The notes: generated by a model from the letters alone, not told the origin. Shown: positions 9,060-21,497, counted from the stretch's first letter. The stretch: 33,692 nt of DNA from Chromera velia (GCA_018398765.1 JAHBMJ010001237.1:1-33692), one strand, 5' to 3'. Program-made: numbers and translations.

Positions 9060-11436
9060 CTACCTCCGAGTCGTCATCATGCGACACGACGACGCGGCTC
9101 GACGCCTGGGTGTGTTGTGAGGACACTTTGTTGGGAACACGGTGCATGGGCTTTCGTGCGTTTCCTCCAGGAGGGGAAGGAAAAACTCAAAGAAGAATGT
9201 GCTCCCCTCCCCCCTCCCGAGGCTTTCAACCCCAATCACTCCCCCCGCATGCGCCTCCACGAAGCTTTTGCATATCACCAAACCCAACCCTGTGCCCCCC
9301 CCCTTCTGCAGCTCTCCTGCCCGTATCTGGCCGTAGGGTTGAAACAATCGCGCTCTGTCCTCTGCACTCAATCCTGGGCCTGTGTCACTCACGCAGACAC
9401 GCAGAATGACAAACTCCATCCCTTCCGACTTCAATGGCAGGGACATCGATACATCCGAGTCCTGCTCCGCCTCTTCTTCGCGACTGAAGTCTTCGGAGAT
9501 GGCCGCAGCCCAGTGCTGTAGAGTTGTGCCTTCCATGGTGCCTGACACAGAGTCACTGGTAATGCCCCTCCCCCTCTGTCTGATCTGTTTGACTTTCTCG
9601 GTAAGTGCATTGCAGTTCGAACGTTCTGCTTCAGAGGGCAGACGGATGTGAAAGCTCAAGCTGACGATACCCTTTTTGGTGAACTTCAGTCCATTGCTCA
9701 AAAAGTTGCTGACCACCTGGTCCAGGCGCAAAAAGTCACCCACGCCCAAAGGACGATCGTCCAACAATTTCTCTGCTCCCCCTTCCCCAAATTCAATCTT
9801 CCAGGCAACGCTACGCCCCCTTTCCCTCCCCACACCCCAACTTCTGGCAGGCTCTTTGCTCCTGAAGAAGAGGAAGAAGAGAAAAAAGACGGAGAAGCAG
9901 AGTCGGTCACGGATACTGTTGAAGAGCCAAACAACGGGGCAGCCTGGGCTGCGAGGGAGGTCAGCCACTCACGTACGTTTTGCACTGCAAACGTGTACTG
10001 AAACCCACCTTTTTCCAGCTTCTCCACCTGTAACACGTCGTCACACACTTTCTTCATCTTACTAAAGGAAGATCGCCTGTCAATAAAGTAGCCCCGGAAA
10101 GCGGGTTTCTCATTTCATGGATGATGTAGTTGAGGAATCTGTCCTTGAGCTCCTCAGCCTTTTTCCTCAGGTCCACTTCTTCTCTGGCATCCCTGAGGGT
10201 CAACGCAACCAGCCACCGGACCCCTGCCGCCACAAGCAAATAATTCAACCCAGAAGTTCCCGTCATCGCCCAAAACTCTGTCAGTGCCTCCCCCCCTGTC
10301 ATGTCTACTGACGACACAACCGCCAGTGCCAGCCACAGGAGGGTGTCAGATACGTTGAGAAACCAGAACTGGGCGTTCGAAAAGTGAAGACCGACAATAA
10401 AAAGTTTGTTTTGAAGTGCTGCAGTGAGCAGGCAAGGCATACACATTTATAAACAAACGAGTGAAAGAACGACAGGAACATGCGAAAGGAGTTGGCATCC
10501 AAAGAAAAGGAACAGAGGGAGGCTATTCAAAGGGACGCGGTGCAGACGTGTCGCTGAAAATCTCTGAGCATGAAATAAAATGCCTCTCTGCCTCTCTAAT
10601 GGTCAAACAACACTTGTGCAAGCCTCGCCAAGCCCTCCTACCCGGCCACACTTCCACATATACCTCGGCGCACAGTACGCTGAGGTGGACCCTAGTCAAA
10701 TACTTATGTAGGACAGCAGAAAAAGGGGCACGTATGTGTGTGCAAAGTGATGTAAACATGACTGCCGAGAAAAGAAAAGGTCAGTCAAGACCGTGTTTGC
10801 AACCCACGGACCTATCTTTCCGAACGCATACATGCGAGTTGCCTTTGAGGGTGCTCTCCAAAGTCCAAATCACCCATGCACACAGCTGAAGAAGATCCAG
10901 AAGCAGACGAACGCAAGCTTCTCTCGCGCGCGGACCTTCTCAGGCGCCCGCCCGAACACAACGCGTGGATTCACACCCAGCAACAGGGCGCAGAATCCAG
11001 TGCAAGCCACGACGAACGGAGCAGTGTCAAAAACACCCATGACTCGGTAAAAGCAGAAAGACACCAGTGCCATGATGGCAACAGGCGTGATAGTTGGGGC
11101 CATGAACTTGAGCTGCAAGGCAGTCAGATGGGATGCATGCATGTATCTAATGATGCATTAGCAGACGGTATGCTCTAAAGCTGGGCAGAAGCTTCAATCC
11201 CTACCTGCTTTTCAAAGCATTCAAGTCGGAAGTCGTCCTCTTTCCTTGGGGTCTTCCAGCTGCTGAGAAGCCCTCCAGAAGAACTCTGGGGTCCTGCCTG
11301 AGTGTGTGAGCTCATTCGCCGGAAAGTCATCTTTTTGGAATTCTGATCTAAATTATTAGCAAGGTTATATTTGACTGACACCGGTTCCACGATGTCTGCC
11401 TTTAGGACAAAGAGACTGTCCGCAGGGTCGAGAAAT
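9060..11436 (-). CDS. Membrane sensor histidine kinase, probably damaged or truncated
   Basis: Read on the minus strand. Exon A 11436-11205 (acceptor CTTCAG, donor AG|GTAGGG) has no ATG, so an earlier exon is missing. Exon B 11112 to ~10884 encodes about three membrane segments (e.g. ITPVAIMALVSFCFY). Exon C starts at 10418 with about two more segments, a short linker, then the H-box FLNYIIHEMRNPLSGA near 10130-10095. After it the frame shifts without any GT for an intron and resumes as KMKKVCDDVLQVEKLEKGGF, about 20 residues shorter than usual. An intron (~9977-9808) leads to the HATPase: N-box NFLSNGLKFT, G1 VSDTGPGLS, G2 GGTGLGLVICK. An insert of ~60 residues separates N and G1. Past LPLLEE a different frame has a possible receiver start (VVVSHDDDSEV) that soon stops, next to the AT-rich block. 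It is either a pseudogene or has assembly errors. Confidence 0.65.
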
Positions 11437-11900
11437 CTGAAGAGGATTGGGAGTTATTGGCAGGAGATGACGGTTGAGCTTTCCTGCAAAGTTTGAATGA
11501 AACTCTAGCTGCATGTCGATGCGTGCATGCATCATTGGATCGCGAGGGGTGCCGGCCGGGGTCCACTTACAAACTTGGGCCTTTAAGGATTGTTTAATTG
11601 CGCTTCGCGCGTCAAAAGAGGTATGCCGGATCCTTCTAACTCGGCGCGAGTCAGACCGTCTCTTTCGCAGACCTGTGCCAGCAACAGCAACTGAATTCGT
11701 TCGTTTGTCACTGAGCGATTCACAAACTCGCGGTACGCATCGTCGTTCGTCTGTTCTTCCTACGGCGCAGCTGGACTTGGAAAGTTGTGGATCAACGCTT
11801 CTGGGAAGGTATTTTAATTTACTGCTTCCCTTGTATTGAACAGACGGCTGTCTCTCTACTCAGCGAGGGAATTTAAAGTGCATCGTTCCGACCTCAATTT
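11437..11900. other. Upstream region between sensor kinase and aminopeptidase
   Basis: This divergent spacer must contain the aminopeptidase promoter and possibly the missing first exon of the kinase. It holds a TGCATGCAT palindrome near 11525. No TATA box is obvious. The ORFs present lack recognisable content. Confidence 0.4.
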
Positions 11901-13542
11901 ATGGCACACAGGCTTTGGCACCTGCTGTGTGTCCTTACCATTTTTCTTCCGCACGTGCGATCTCTGCAGCTTCCTCTTTTGTCTTCTTCAAATCCGAACG
12001 CCGGTTCAGGGAGTCAAGGAACCATGAGCAAGCTCCAGGCAGCAGAAAAGTTCCTGAAATTTATCAACAAAACCGGAAGTCCCTTTCACTCGGTTGCAGC
12101 AGTAAAAGAACTGCTCGCTGCTGCGAAGTACACGCAGCTGTACGAGGGAGAGAAGTGGACTCTGAAGAAGGGAGGGAAGTACTTCGTCACACGCAACGAC
12201 GCCTCGAGTCCGTCAGTCCGTCTCCTTTTTCTTTCTTTGACTTTGACCAAGATGCCATCCTTGCTTTCTCACCAGACTCCGCGTTCACTCACTCGACTTT
12301 GTGTCATCCAAAGGCACACTTTGATCGTCTGTGAAGCTTCCCTGTAGTTATTGAAAAATATTGGTCGAAGGATTTCCACTCCAAAACAAAAAAGAAACAA
12401 ATTTCGTCTCCAAGCGACCTTCCCCCCTTCCACATTATTATTCTTCCTGTATGTCCACACACACCCTGCCTTCGTCCTCTTCTTTCCTGTCAAAGGTCTT
12501 CCTTCCCACCATTGACTTACACGCATACTCAGAAGAACACAAAATCCAAACAGATATTGTTCCCTCTCTCCCAACCTTTCTCTCGCCCTCAACCCTCTCA
12601 GGTCCTCACACCTCCCTCTGTTCCCACCGCCGCACCCACCCTCTTTCTGCATCTCTTTCTTCGCCTTTCCTCTCGTGTGATTTCTTGTTACATCCTCTGC
12701 AGTCTGCGCCTTCCAAGTAGGCAGCGAGTTCAACCCCGACTCGGACAAGTCCGGGATCTGCATCGTGGCCGCACACACAGGTCGGAAGGAGGTGGAGGGG
12801 GCGAGAGAGTGTAGATGAAGAACTTAGGAAGTTTGATGACAATTTGTCGCTGGGACTGCTAATTGGCTGTGCTGAATCTTTTGCGTCTCGAATGTCCTTC
12901 TATCTTTCTTGTCTCGCATGTGGAAGAGACGAGACGAGAAGCGTGTGAGCGAGTGACTTCAATTAAGTAATCAGGAGAACCTCATTGGGGGATCGAGCTG
13001 TCTGGTTATCCGTACTTCCTTTGATCCGCCGTGTGAAGCTGTTCTCTTTTCTTGTTTTGAATCTGCAAGAAAAGCAGAAAGAAGTCGTAGAGTACGTGTT
13101 GGAAAGAAGTCCCCCAGACACTCTTTCCGCCCTCTCCTGTTGCCCCGATCTCCGGGCCTTCTTTCTCTGTATTGCTGCACTTCTTCTGTGGCCATATGAA
13201 GGCACCGCATGCAATTTGCGGACCTTGTGACGAGAGATATGGACGTGCAGAAAACAGACCCATTCTTTCTTCGTTGTTTCCTTCCGTCCTTGGTTTTCTC
13301 CGCTCTCTCCCTTTCCCCCCCTTTTTTTTGCAGACTCCCCATGTCTGAAAGTCCGGCCAAACTCCTCTCAGACTAATGCCGGGTTTCTGCAGCTAGGTGT
13401 GGAGACCTACGGGGGGGGGCTGTGGTCAGTCAGGTGGCATAACCAGTCGTCCAAGGAAGTCGTCGATTGTGTTTTGTTTTGTTTGGCCTTTCCTTCCTTC
13501 CTTCCTTCCTTCCTTGCTTTCTTCCTTCCTTTCTTTCTTTCT

Positions 13543-13582
<40 letters not shown>

Positions 13583-13601
13583 TTCTTTCTTTCTTTTCTT
13601 T

Positions 13602-13641
<40 letters not shown>

Positions 13642-13647
13642 TTTCTC

Positions 13648-13679
<32 letters not shown>

Positions 13680-13715
13680 TCATTCTTTCATTCTTTCATT
13701 CTTTCATTCATTCAT

Positions 13716-13749
<34 letters not shown>

Positions 13750-13875
13750 TTCCTTCCTTCCTTTCTTCCTTTCTTCCTTTTCTTTTTTCTTTCTTTCTTT
13801 CTTTCTTTCTCTCTTTCTCTCTTTCTCTGTTTCTCTGTTTCTCTGTTTCTCTCTTTCTCCGTTTCTCTGTTTCTC

Positions 13876-13915
<40 letters not shown>

Positions 13916-16900
13916 TTCTTCCTTCCTTCCTTTTCCTTTCCCTTCCCTTCCTTTCCCTTCTCTTCCCTTCCCTTCCCTTCCCTTCTTTCTTTCTTTCTGA
14001 TGTGGGGGCCTCTCCTCTTCCACTTGCGCATCTATCTATCTGCTTGTGCCTTTGTTTGCTTGCCTCAAAATTCATTTCTTGTTTGCTTGCCTCAAAATTC
14101 ATTTCTGGGTCTCAGTTCGAACGCCTGCGTCTCTGTCAAGGATTCCCCGGAATTCTTTCCCGCCCCATCCTCTTTGCCGCCATCCATCCCTCCTTCCACC
14201 CTCCCAATCTCTCTGTCTGTCTGCCTCCACGCATGCAGGCACACTTGGTTCGATAGGGGTCTGGGCGTTGCAGGGAAGGTCGTAGTCCGGTCTGCTGAGG
14301 GGGGGCTGGAGGAGAAGCTGGTCGGTCAGCCAGCTAGGCAGTCAGTGAGTCAGTCATGGAGGCAGGCAGTCAGCTAGCCAGGTTGGCGAGAAGGCCGAAT
14401 GGATGGATGGATGCATTGTTGATCAGGAACGTTCCCGAACTCCTCGGACTACCTTCATGCAGTGCTCGTTCACTCTCTCTCGGTGTGTGAGCGTGTGAGA
14501 ATTCATTCTGGCTTCCGTGCGCATTCAGAGGAGATAGACCGCAAGCAGCTCGCTCGGCCATTACGGTCGCCGTCTCGCTGTTTTGACTTCCAGTGACCAC
14601 TGCGAACTGTGCTTGTGGCCTGCCTGCCTTCTTGCCTGCCTGCAGGTGCGGGTGGAGCGTCCCCTGTGCATCGTGCCCAACCTGGCCATCCACCTGACCA
14701 CAGCAGAGGAGCGGGGAGCGTTCAAATACAACAAGGAGACTCATCTGCAGCCTGTTCTGTGCTCACAGGTGGGTCGAGAGCAGGGCTCTCCCGTTGAAAC
14801 GGATAAGGAAGCAAAAATAACGGTGCTGCTGTGTTCTTTGTGTCCCCTGTGTGCAGTCTGGTGGGCCGTATCTCCGTTGCTGTTGCATGATGTGCGTTGC
14901 GGTGTGCACATGTTCCCCGTCGAATCTCCACAGACTGAAGAAGGAAGACCTGCTGCATGACCGAATGCATGCATGCGAATGAATTTGTTCAGGACCTCCT
15001 TTCTGGTTAATCCTTTTTTTTGTGCAAAAAACAAATGAGCATGCAGATCGAGGAAGAGCTTCTGACTAGCGGGGGGGGCGATGGGGGGGCAGAGGAGGGC
15101 GGGGAGAAGCCGAAGGAGAAGGAGAAGGAGAAAGGAAAGGAACGCCACCCCGCCCCCCTCCTGCGTGTTCTTGCGGAGGAGTGTGGGTGCTCTCCTGAGG
15201 ATGTGGTGGATGTCGACCTTTGTCTCTTCGATGCTACTCCTGGAAGGTCCGTCTGTCTTTTCCTTCAATCACCGAGAAGAAGAAGCAAAAACAAGAATCA
15301 CGCGTCGTCTTATTTATGTCTGCTGAAAGAAAGTCATTTCGAAGGAATTTCAATTCATCCATCCCATCTAGCGCAACGAGACGAGTCCAATGACGTTCCT
15401 TCGTACGAGACCTCTCTGACGCTGCATGGGACAGTGCACCCACCGCAGTCTCGGGCGGTTTCCTTGTTTCTCTCTGTGAAACCGCAAATGTAAACATGTA
15501 TGTACACATGTATGTATGTCCGTGTGCGTGTGCATGTGCGTTTGTTTTTCCATTTTTTCTTTTTTGGAGCAGAGTCTGCGGTGTTCACTCCGAGTTCATC
15601 GAGTGCGGTCGTCTTGACAATCTGGTGTGCACCTGGGCAGCGTTCTCTGCCCTGACTGAGGCGCAGGGGGCAGCGACAGACCTCCATGTCGCAGTGGCAT
15701 TCGACCATGAGGAAGTGAGTGAGTCGGTCTGACATGCATGATCGTTTTTTTTGCGTGTCTTCATTGCTATGCTTGTTCGTCTGAGAGGGTGGTTCGCTGG
15801 CCAAGCGGGTCGGGGTATTGGAGGAGGGTGGAAAAAAAGCTTGTGGAGGGGGGAGGGGGAAGCAGGGCAAACGGTCCTTCTCCATGAAAGCAGAGTCTCA
15901 TGAGAAAATTGACCGAGGCGGGAGAGGACACAGAGAGGGAAATTATGCCAGAAGGGAAAGGAAGGGACGCAACGGAGAATGCAGGAAGGAATGTTTTGCT
16001 GAGAGGCTTGCGTGTGAATGAATGAAAGAAAGAAAGACGGGAAGAAAGGAAGAAAGAAAGACCGCGTGGACGAAGGAAAACGAAATGTGGTAGGAGAGCG
16101 AAGTTAATTATCCATGGATGCAGCCTTTCTGTGCTTCCCTCACACAAACACCACAAACCCGTACAGAGTCCCTGTAGATCCATTCTTGCCCCCACGTGTA
16201 TGCATGTATTCTGGTCTCCTTGCATGTCCCAACATTGGCCTGCACCCCTGCAGGTCGGGTCTGAGTCCTACACAGGAGCTGATGGCAACGCTCTCGAGGA
16301 CTGGTTGAGGCGGGCAGTTGCGGGTGTGGGCGGGGAGGCGTGTGGGGGGGAGTCTGTGTTCTCTCCTCTGGTCTCGAGGAGTTTCCTTATCTCCGCAGAC
16401 ATGGCTCATGGATGGCACCCCAACTATCAGGAGAGGTCTGTGCATGCATTTACTGTATAAAAGTAAAAACATATCTCGGCAGACATGGCTCATGAATGGC
16501 ACCCCAACTATCAGGAGAGGTCAGGGAGTGATCCAGAAATGAAGAAGAGACAGCTTTAAAAGATCCATGTGTGAGGCAAACAGGCTGAGTGCCCCACAAA
16601 GAGCAGCGTGGGATTCGAAAAGGCGGGTGAGTGCGTAAGCGCGTCCATTGATCACTCTTCTTCAGCAGTTTAAAACGGGAGAAAGTAAATCGTTTATCCT
16701 CCTTCGTTCTTGGTTGTGAGGGGAAAAGGGACAAAGGAAATGACTGCAGCAAAACCTGCAAGAGAGGAAGGAGGCCTGGGCAGAGGCACTGAGCACAGAA
16801 GACGACTCCCGTGCAGCCACTTGGACCTATGTGGTTCTAGTCAAGGTTGCAAGCCATGAATGGTTTTGCTGTCTTCTTTGTACATTTTGGCACTTCTCGG

Positions 16901-17348
16901 AGCACCGCAATTCTTCTGTCTGTCTGCGTGTGTGGTCTTGAATTCCTTCTACCTGCCTGCCTGTCTGTCTGCCTGCAGACACCAGGCCCAGCACCGAGTG
17001 GCTCTCCACAAAGGGGTGGTGATCAAGACGAACTCCAACCAGAGGTACACCTCCCATGCCCTCACAGCGGCCCTCCTCCGATCCGTTGCACTGTCCGTCA
17101 GTCCGGCTGTGCCCATTCAGGATTTCGTCGTCAAGAACGATTCGCCCTGTGGGAGCACCATCGGGCCCATGGCGTCGTCTAAGCTCGGAATGCGCTCAAT
17201 TGACGTCGGAGTGTGTCAGTGGGGGATGCACAGCTGCAGGGAGGTGTGCGGGGTGACAGACATTTTCCGTCTGGAAGATCTCTGCAAAGCTTTTTTCCAG
17301 AATTTCAGGAAGGTGGACGGGAAAGCAAAGACACTCGACCAGAAGTAG
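11901..17348 (+). CDS. DNPEP: Aspartyl aminopeptidase (peptidase family M18), complete, 9 exons
   Basis: Metallo-aminopeptidase that removes N-terminal Asp/Glu; family members are dodecamers. Exons: 11901-12207, 12703-12780, 13334-13424, 14239-14320, 14646-14768, 15047-15246, 15573-15714, 16254-16435, 16979-17348. All phases agree, giving 524 aa. Expected metal ligands are present: H127 (AAHTDSPC), D309 (GRLDNL), E340/E341 (DHEEVGS), D390 (SADMAHGWHPN) and H486 (MHSCREV). Starting at the internal Met at 12024 gives 483 aa, close to the family's usual ~470-480. Starting at 11901 adds 41 residues with a hydrophobic stretch like a signal peptide (HLLCVLTIFL). Exon 6 carries a family-atypical Lys/Glu-rich insert (~235-259). 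The third intron is a huge (CTTT)n repeat. Part of exon 8 is duplicated just downstream. Identity is secure; the start used is not. Confidence 0.95.
13482..13998 (+). repeat. (CTTT)n pyrimidine microsatellite in an aminopeptidase intron
   Basis: About 515 bp of nearly pure C/T with CTTT units, interrupted by CATT, CCTT, CTCTTT and CCCTT variants. It lies wholly inside the intron 13425-14238. It generates spurious long ORFs on both strands (Ser/Phe/Leu-rich and Lys/Glu/Arg-rich) that should not be annotated. Confidence 0.97.
16473..16522 (+). repeat. Duplicated 3' end of aminopeptidase exon 8
   Basis: These 50 bp match 16389-16438 with only two differences. The copy contains the catalytic-site words for ISADMAH and WHPNYQER plus the exon's donor, and sits in the following intron 84 bp downstream. 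In the copy, Gly after MAH becomes Glu. CTCGGCAG in the copy could act as an acceptor and GAG|GTCAGG as a donor, so it might be a cryptic or alternative exon, or simply a relic. Confidence 0.85.
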
Positions 17349-18620
17349 AAAAAAAAAGAAGACTTGCTCATAGAGAGCGAGAGTTCCTGTGGGTTCCGGC
17401 CAAAGCAGCAATGACAGAAGACAATAGGGTGGCACCTTACCTCACATACATAAACTCTAACATCTATTAACATCAGTTGAAATCACTGCAAATTATATCA
17501 GGTATATATTAGCTATTATTAGCAGTGACTAAGATTGACTAAGTAGTCAAACTAAAATTAAAAATTATATATTCTTTTGGAGTTGCAAAAAAAAATTATA
17601 ATGGTTGAAAATGAAATCACTTGTGTTTTGTTCCTAGTTTTGTTCTTTTAATTAATTGAAGTAGACTACAGCAAACATAGTATGTAAGACTCTGAGGTTA
17701 TAAGTAGCTATAAGTTTTAGCAGTTTAGCAATACTATGTGATTAACGATTTCGATTTATTTTAATTAACAGTGAATAACAGTGAAACAACACTTGTACAA
17801 CATAGACAACAATTCAAAAGTTACAATTGTTTGTCAATGTTAGTCAATGTAACACTAGATGACGCTTTAATTATGTAGCTTAATGCAACACTGTGCAACG
17901 TACATAAAACAACACAATAGAAGACTAAAGTCTAGCCGTAGACTCCACGTAACGCAGAAGCAAATCAAACACGCATGGCCCCGGAAAGCGAAGCGGGGGG
18001 CATATGGGGCCTTATTATGTGGGTCACCGAATCTGCATGCATCATCTGCATGACGCACGCGCGCTCGGAAAATGTCGGTTGCAATATGAAGTCGGATACG
18101 ATGATTCCCCTCGACGAAGGTTTCCATCCGCCCTCTGGGATGTGGCAATTGAGATGAACAGGGACGCCTTGGTTGTCGTGGGTTGGCATCCTGTGACTTG
18201 TGCGCCTTCAGGTTAGGAAAAAAGGAGTGCACAGTCTGAGTCAGGGGGAAAATTCTGCCGTCTCTTTGGACATGATCTTGACGGTAGTCACAGTTGGAGC
18301 CTTTCTCAGTGACATGCATCTCTTGCCCCGTTGACAGACTTTGGATAGAAAGAGACTGTCTGGCAACTGTTTTTCTGAGGTCGTTGGCGGGACATCCAAT
18401 AAGGACCGTGACGAGTGCAATGGAACTGTGGGGCGCTTCCGAGAATCCGTTTTGATCTTCAGCTAGGTCTCAGCTGGCGATTTCGATCCACGTTTGACCC
18501 TTGCAGATCGTCGCTCTGAGGTTCAGGAAGGTTTGTTAGCTGGTTAGCTCACCCAGACGTCTTGTCGGAGTCCATCGGAGAGACGAGCACACGAAGAGAC
18601 GGGTAGCCTTTGCAAATCAA
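17349..18620. other. Intergenic spacer between aminopeptidase and NAD kinase
   Basis: 17460-17960 is AT-rich, dense in stops, with no gene seen. 18000-18620 returns to mixed composition and should hold the NAD kinase promoter and 5' UTR; CCTTGCAG near 18506 may be a UTR acceptor. Short ORFs here have no recognisable content. Confidence 0.5.
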
Positions 18621-19854
18621 ATGGACAACGGTGGACCCCAAGATCCAGCAGACAGTCCGGAGCTGGCACAGGAGGCCAATGGGGGCCTGCAGAAGAACAG
18701 TAGGGGGGAGGAGGGGGAAGAGGAGGTTGAGGTTGAGGAGGGCGAATTTGAGTCATCCGACTCTCTGGAAGAACTCGACGGGTTTGACTTCTTCAGGGCA
18801 CAGAAGGAAATACATATGAACCAGAGCATGCTCAGGTCGGGGTGGGGGTGGGGGGGGTGACTGGAAAGTGTCTTTTGTGTATGATGCCTTGTCTATATCT
18901 CTGCTCTTGCATACGTGCGGCATGTATGTGTGAGAATGGTGATGAAGAACTTTGTCCCTGGTCGTGTGTCGTATCCAACTGCTCCTCTCTGTCCCGGCCT
19001 GAGAATGTGCGCTTACTCATTCGTCCCCCCTCCGCATCCTTCCTCGATCTCTCTTTGTTTCTGCGACTATTCCCTGCGAAGGCTCGTTCCCTGGTCTCTT
19101 TTCTTCCCTCCTCCCGTCTGGGGCTCGAGAAGGAGACCTCCGCCTGCCTTTTTATTTCCTCTCTCGTGTCTCGCAAGTCCGTCACGTTGCATATGTTTCG
19201 GAACATTTTTCTGTTTGGCACGTTGCAGGAGCACATGGGGACATCAGGTATGTGAAGAGATGCGCTTGGATGATTGTGGAGGAGGGGAGGGCGAGGGAGA
19301 GGATGAAGAGGAGCATGAGGAAAACGAGTATGAGGAAGAGGAGGAAGAAGAGAGGGACTTTGAGAGAGAGCGTTCTGCAGAAAGAGGAACTTTGTCTTCC
19401 TCTGCGTCTATAGGAAGGGGGGTATACAGAGAGGGAGACACAGAGAAGGGGCAGGAGAATGGAAGTCTGGGTGAGGGGGGGTGGGGAGAGCCTGTTGGCC
19501 TGATGCGTCGTCGTTCGTCTCCTCAGAGCAATTGGCATGACGGAGAGAACGAGAGTCCTCAGAGTGAGTTGTCAAGTCCCGCACGTGTGTTTCGAGGGGG
19601 GGACAGGGAGAGAGAGAGGGAAAGAGAGAGAGAGAGGGACAGGATATCTGCACGAGGAAGTGATCATCATCACAGGATCAACACTGTTCGAATATTTCGG
19701 AGACGGCCCACACTGATGGGGGGAGGACATCACGCTGAAGGAAGGGGAGCGGGGGGCCGAGCAAACTCAGTTGCCCACCACCATCACCAACATCCCCAGG
19801 ACTATCACGAGGAAGACCGGCAGAGCGATCGGGAGTCAGTCGACCCAGCTGGGA

Positions 19855-19885
<31 letters not shown>

Positions 19886-20539
19886 AGCGCGCGCGTGTGT
19901 GTCGGTGTTGATTTACGTGGGTGTCTACACACATTTTATCATGCGACAAACAGTCACCACTTGCGAGGCTCTCTCGAGTGAGGCAGACAGGCAAATGGGT
20001 TGGCATTTTGCTTGGACATCTGTGAAGCGCCTGTTAGAGTGCACATGCAGTGACATTTCGTTAATCTTCGTCGTCTGCTTCTCTTGTGCAGTCTGGACTA
20101 TTTGCCTCGACACGGTTTCTGTGGAGATCTGGTTTGTCACTTCAAACAGAGGCCACGGCATGTCCTTGTGGTAAAGAGACTGAACTCGCACGGAGTTACG
20201 TTGAAGGCTGTCGAATTGGCAAAGTCAGTCTCTGATTTCAAAGCAGAAAGGGGTTGAAAGATATGCAGTGGAGGTTCGTCTCGCTGAGGTTCTGTGCACT
20301 CCTCTCGTTCCCTCTCCTTCTTTTCACTGTCCTTTTCTTTCTTCCTTTCCTCCTTTCTTCCTGCCTGCATTCTCCAAAAGCTGTGTGATGTTTACTCAAA
20401 CGCAGAAATGTGGCAGGAAAATAGCGTCTTTTTGTTTGCCTGCAGCTACTTCGTGAGGGATCTGGGAATCACAGTGATTGTTGAGCCGAACGCTGCAGAC
20501 GACTTCAATGCGAATGTGAGTGGGCATGCGTGCGTGCGC

Positions 20540-20570
<31 letters not shown>

Positions 20571-21111
20571 TGATTGAGTGCATGCATGACACGTGTGTAT
20601 CCGGGAGGGGGGAGGTCACTTGGGTGGGGTGTTAGTCGACGCTTTCTGTGTGCGCAAATGAAAAGAACCGAAAGGGGTGATGGCAGGTTTTTACTGTCTC
20701 TTCGGTCTTTCGGCCTACTTGCCTCTTCGATCGTCTCTCTCCATCCATCCGTCCCGCCCACTTAATTTCCGGACCAAACTTTCCTTCCAGTAAGTCTGCT
20801 GTTCTTGAACGAGGGAGCGCGATGTCTCGTCGATTCCTTCACACATTTTGTATGCTCGTTCAGGGAGCGATGAGCGTGAAGACGTGGAAGGCCGGAATGA
20901 GCCCATCTGACATCGTCTCGGTGATCGACTTCGTGGTCAGTCAGTAAGTCAGTCAGTTAAGTGGGCTGGCAGGTGGGCACGGAGTTGCATTTGAGAGCGT
21001 TTGCGTTCACTTTGAAAGAAAGAGACTCATGGTGCTTTCCGGTGTTTCTTCGATCAAGCATCGATTTACTTCTCTGTTTTTGGTCTCCTCTTGTCTGCCT
21101 GCTCAGTTTCC

Positions 21112-21142
<31 letters not shown>

Positions 21143-21303
21143 CAGGTGTGCCTGGGAGGTGACGGCACGCTCCTCTGGGTGTCCGGACTCTTTCCGATGC
21201 AGGTGAGTGCATGGGTTTTCGGTTGGGGGAACGAAAAACCGTATGCATGCATGTGTGGAGGGGAAGGGCGAGTCTCCCCACCCCCCCAACCCCTCCTCCC
21301 TCC

Positions 21304-21341
<38 letters not shown>

Positions 21342-21497
21342 CGCGCCCAGTGCACATGGAAATCACCCTTTCGTATGCATCCTTCCTTCTCTGCTTGTGC
21401 GTCTCTGCATGCAGATGCCCCCTGTGGCTGGCATCGGCATGGGATCTCTTGGGTACCTGACTCAGTTCGAAGTGCAGGAGAGCAAGGACCTTGTCAG

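Noticed and set aside
8967-9521. 184-codon plus-strand ORF
   Set aside because: It is antisense to the HATPase domain, whose N, G1 and G2 motifs are on the minus strand.
10092-10103. 12-bp word CCCCGGAAAGCG shared with 17979-17990
   Set aside because: The match does not extend on either side, so it is probably chance.
13397-14377. Long plus-strand ORFs rich in Ser/Phe/Leu
   Set aside because: They are translations of the (CTTT)n repeat inside an aminopeptidase intron; the minus-strand Lys/Glu/Arg ORFs over the same region are the same artefact.
17780-17930. ACAACACTTGTACAAC words resembling GTTGTACAAG near 8200 in inverted orientation
   Set aside because: Only short AT-rich words match. 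No element boundaries or duplications could be drawn.
19229-19247. A 19-nt micro-exon ending at the donor GTATGT at 19248
   Set aside because: Its phase does not fit the next exon, while the longer exon to 19834 fits exactly and stays open.
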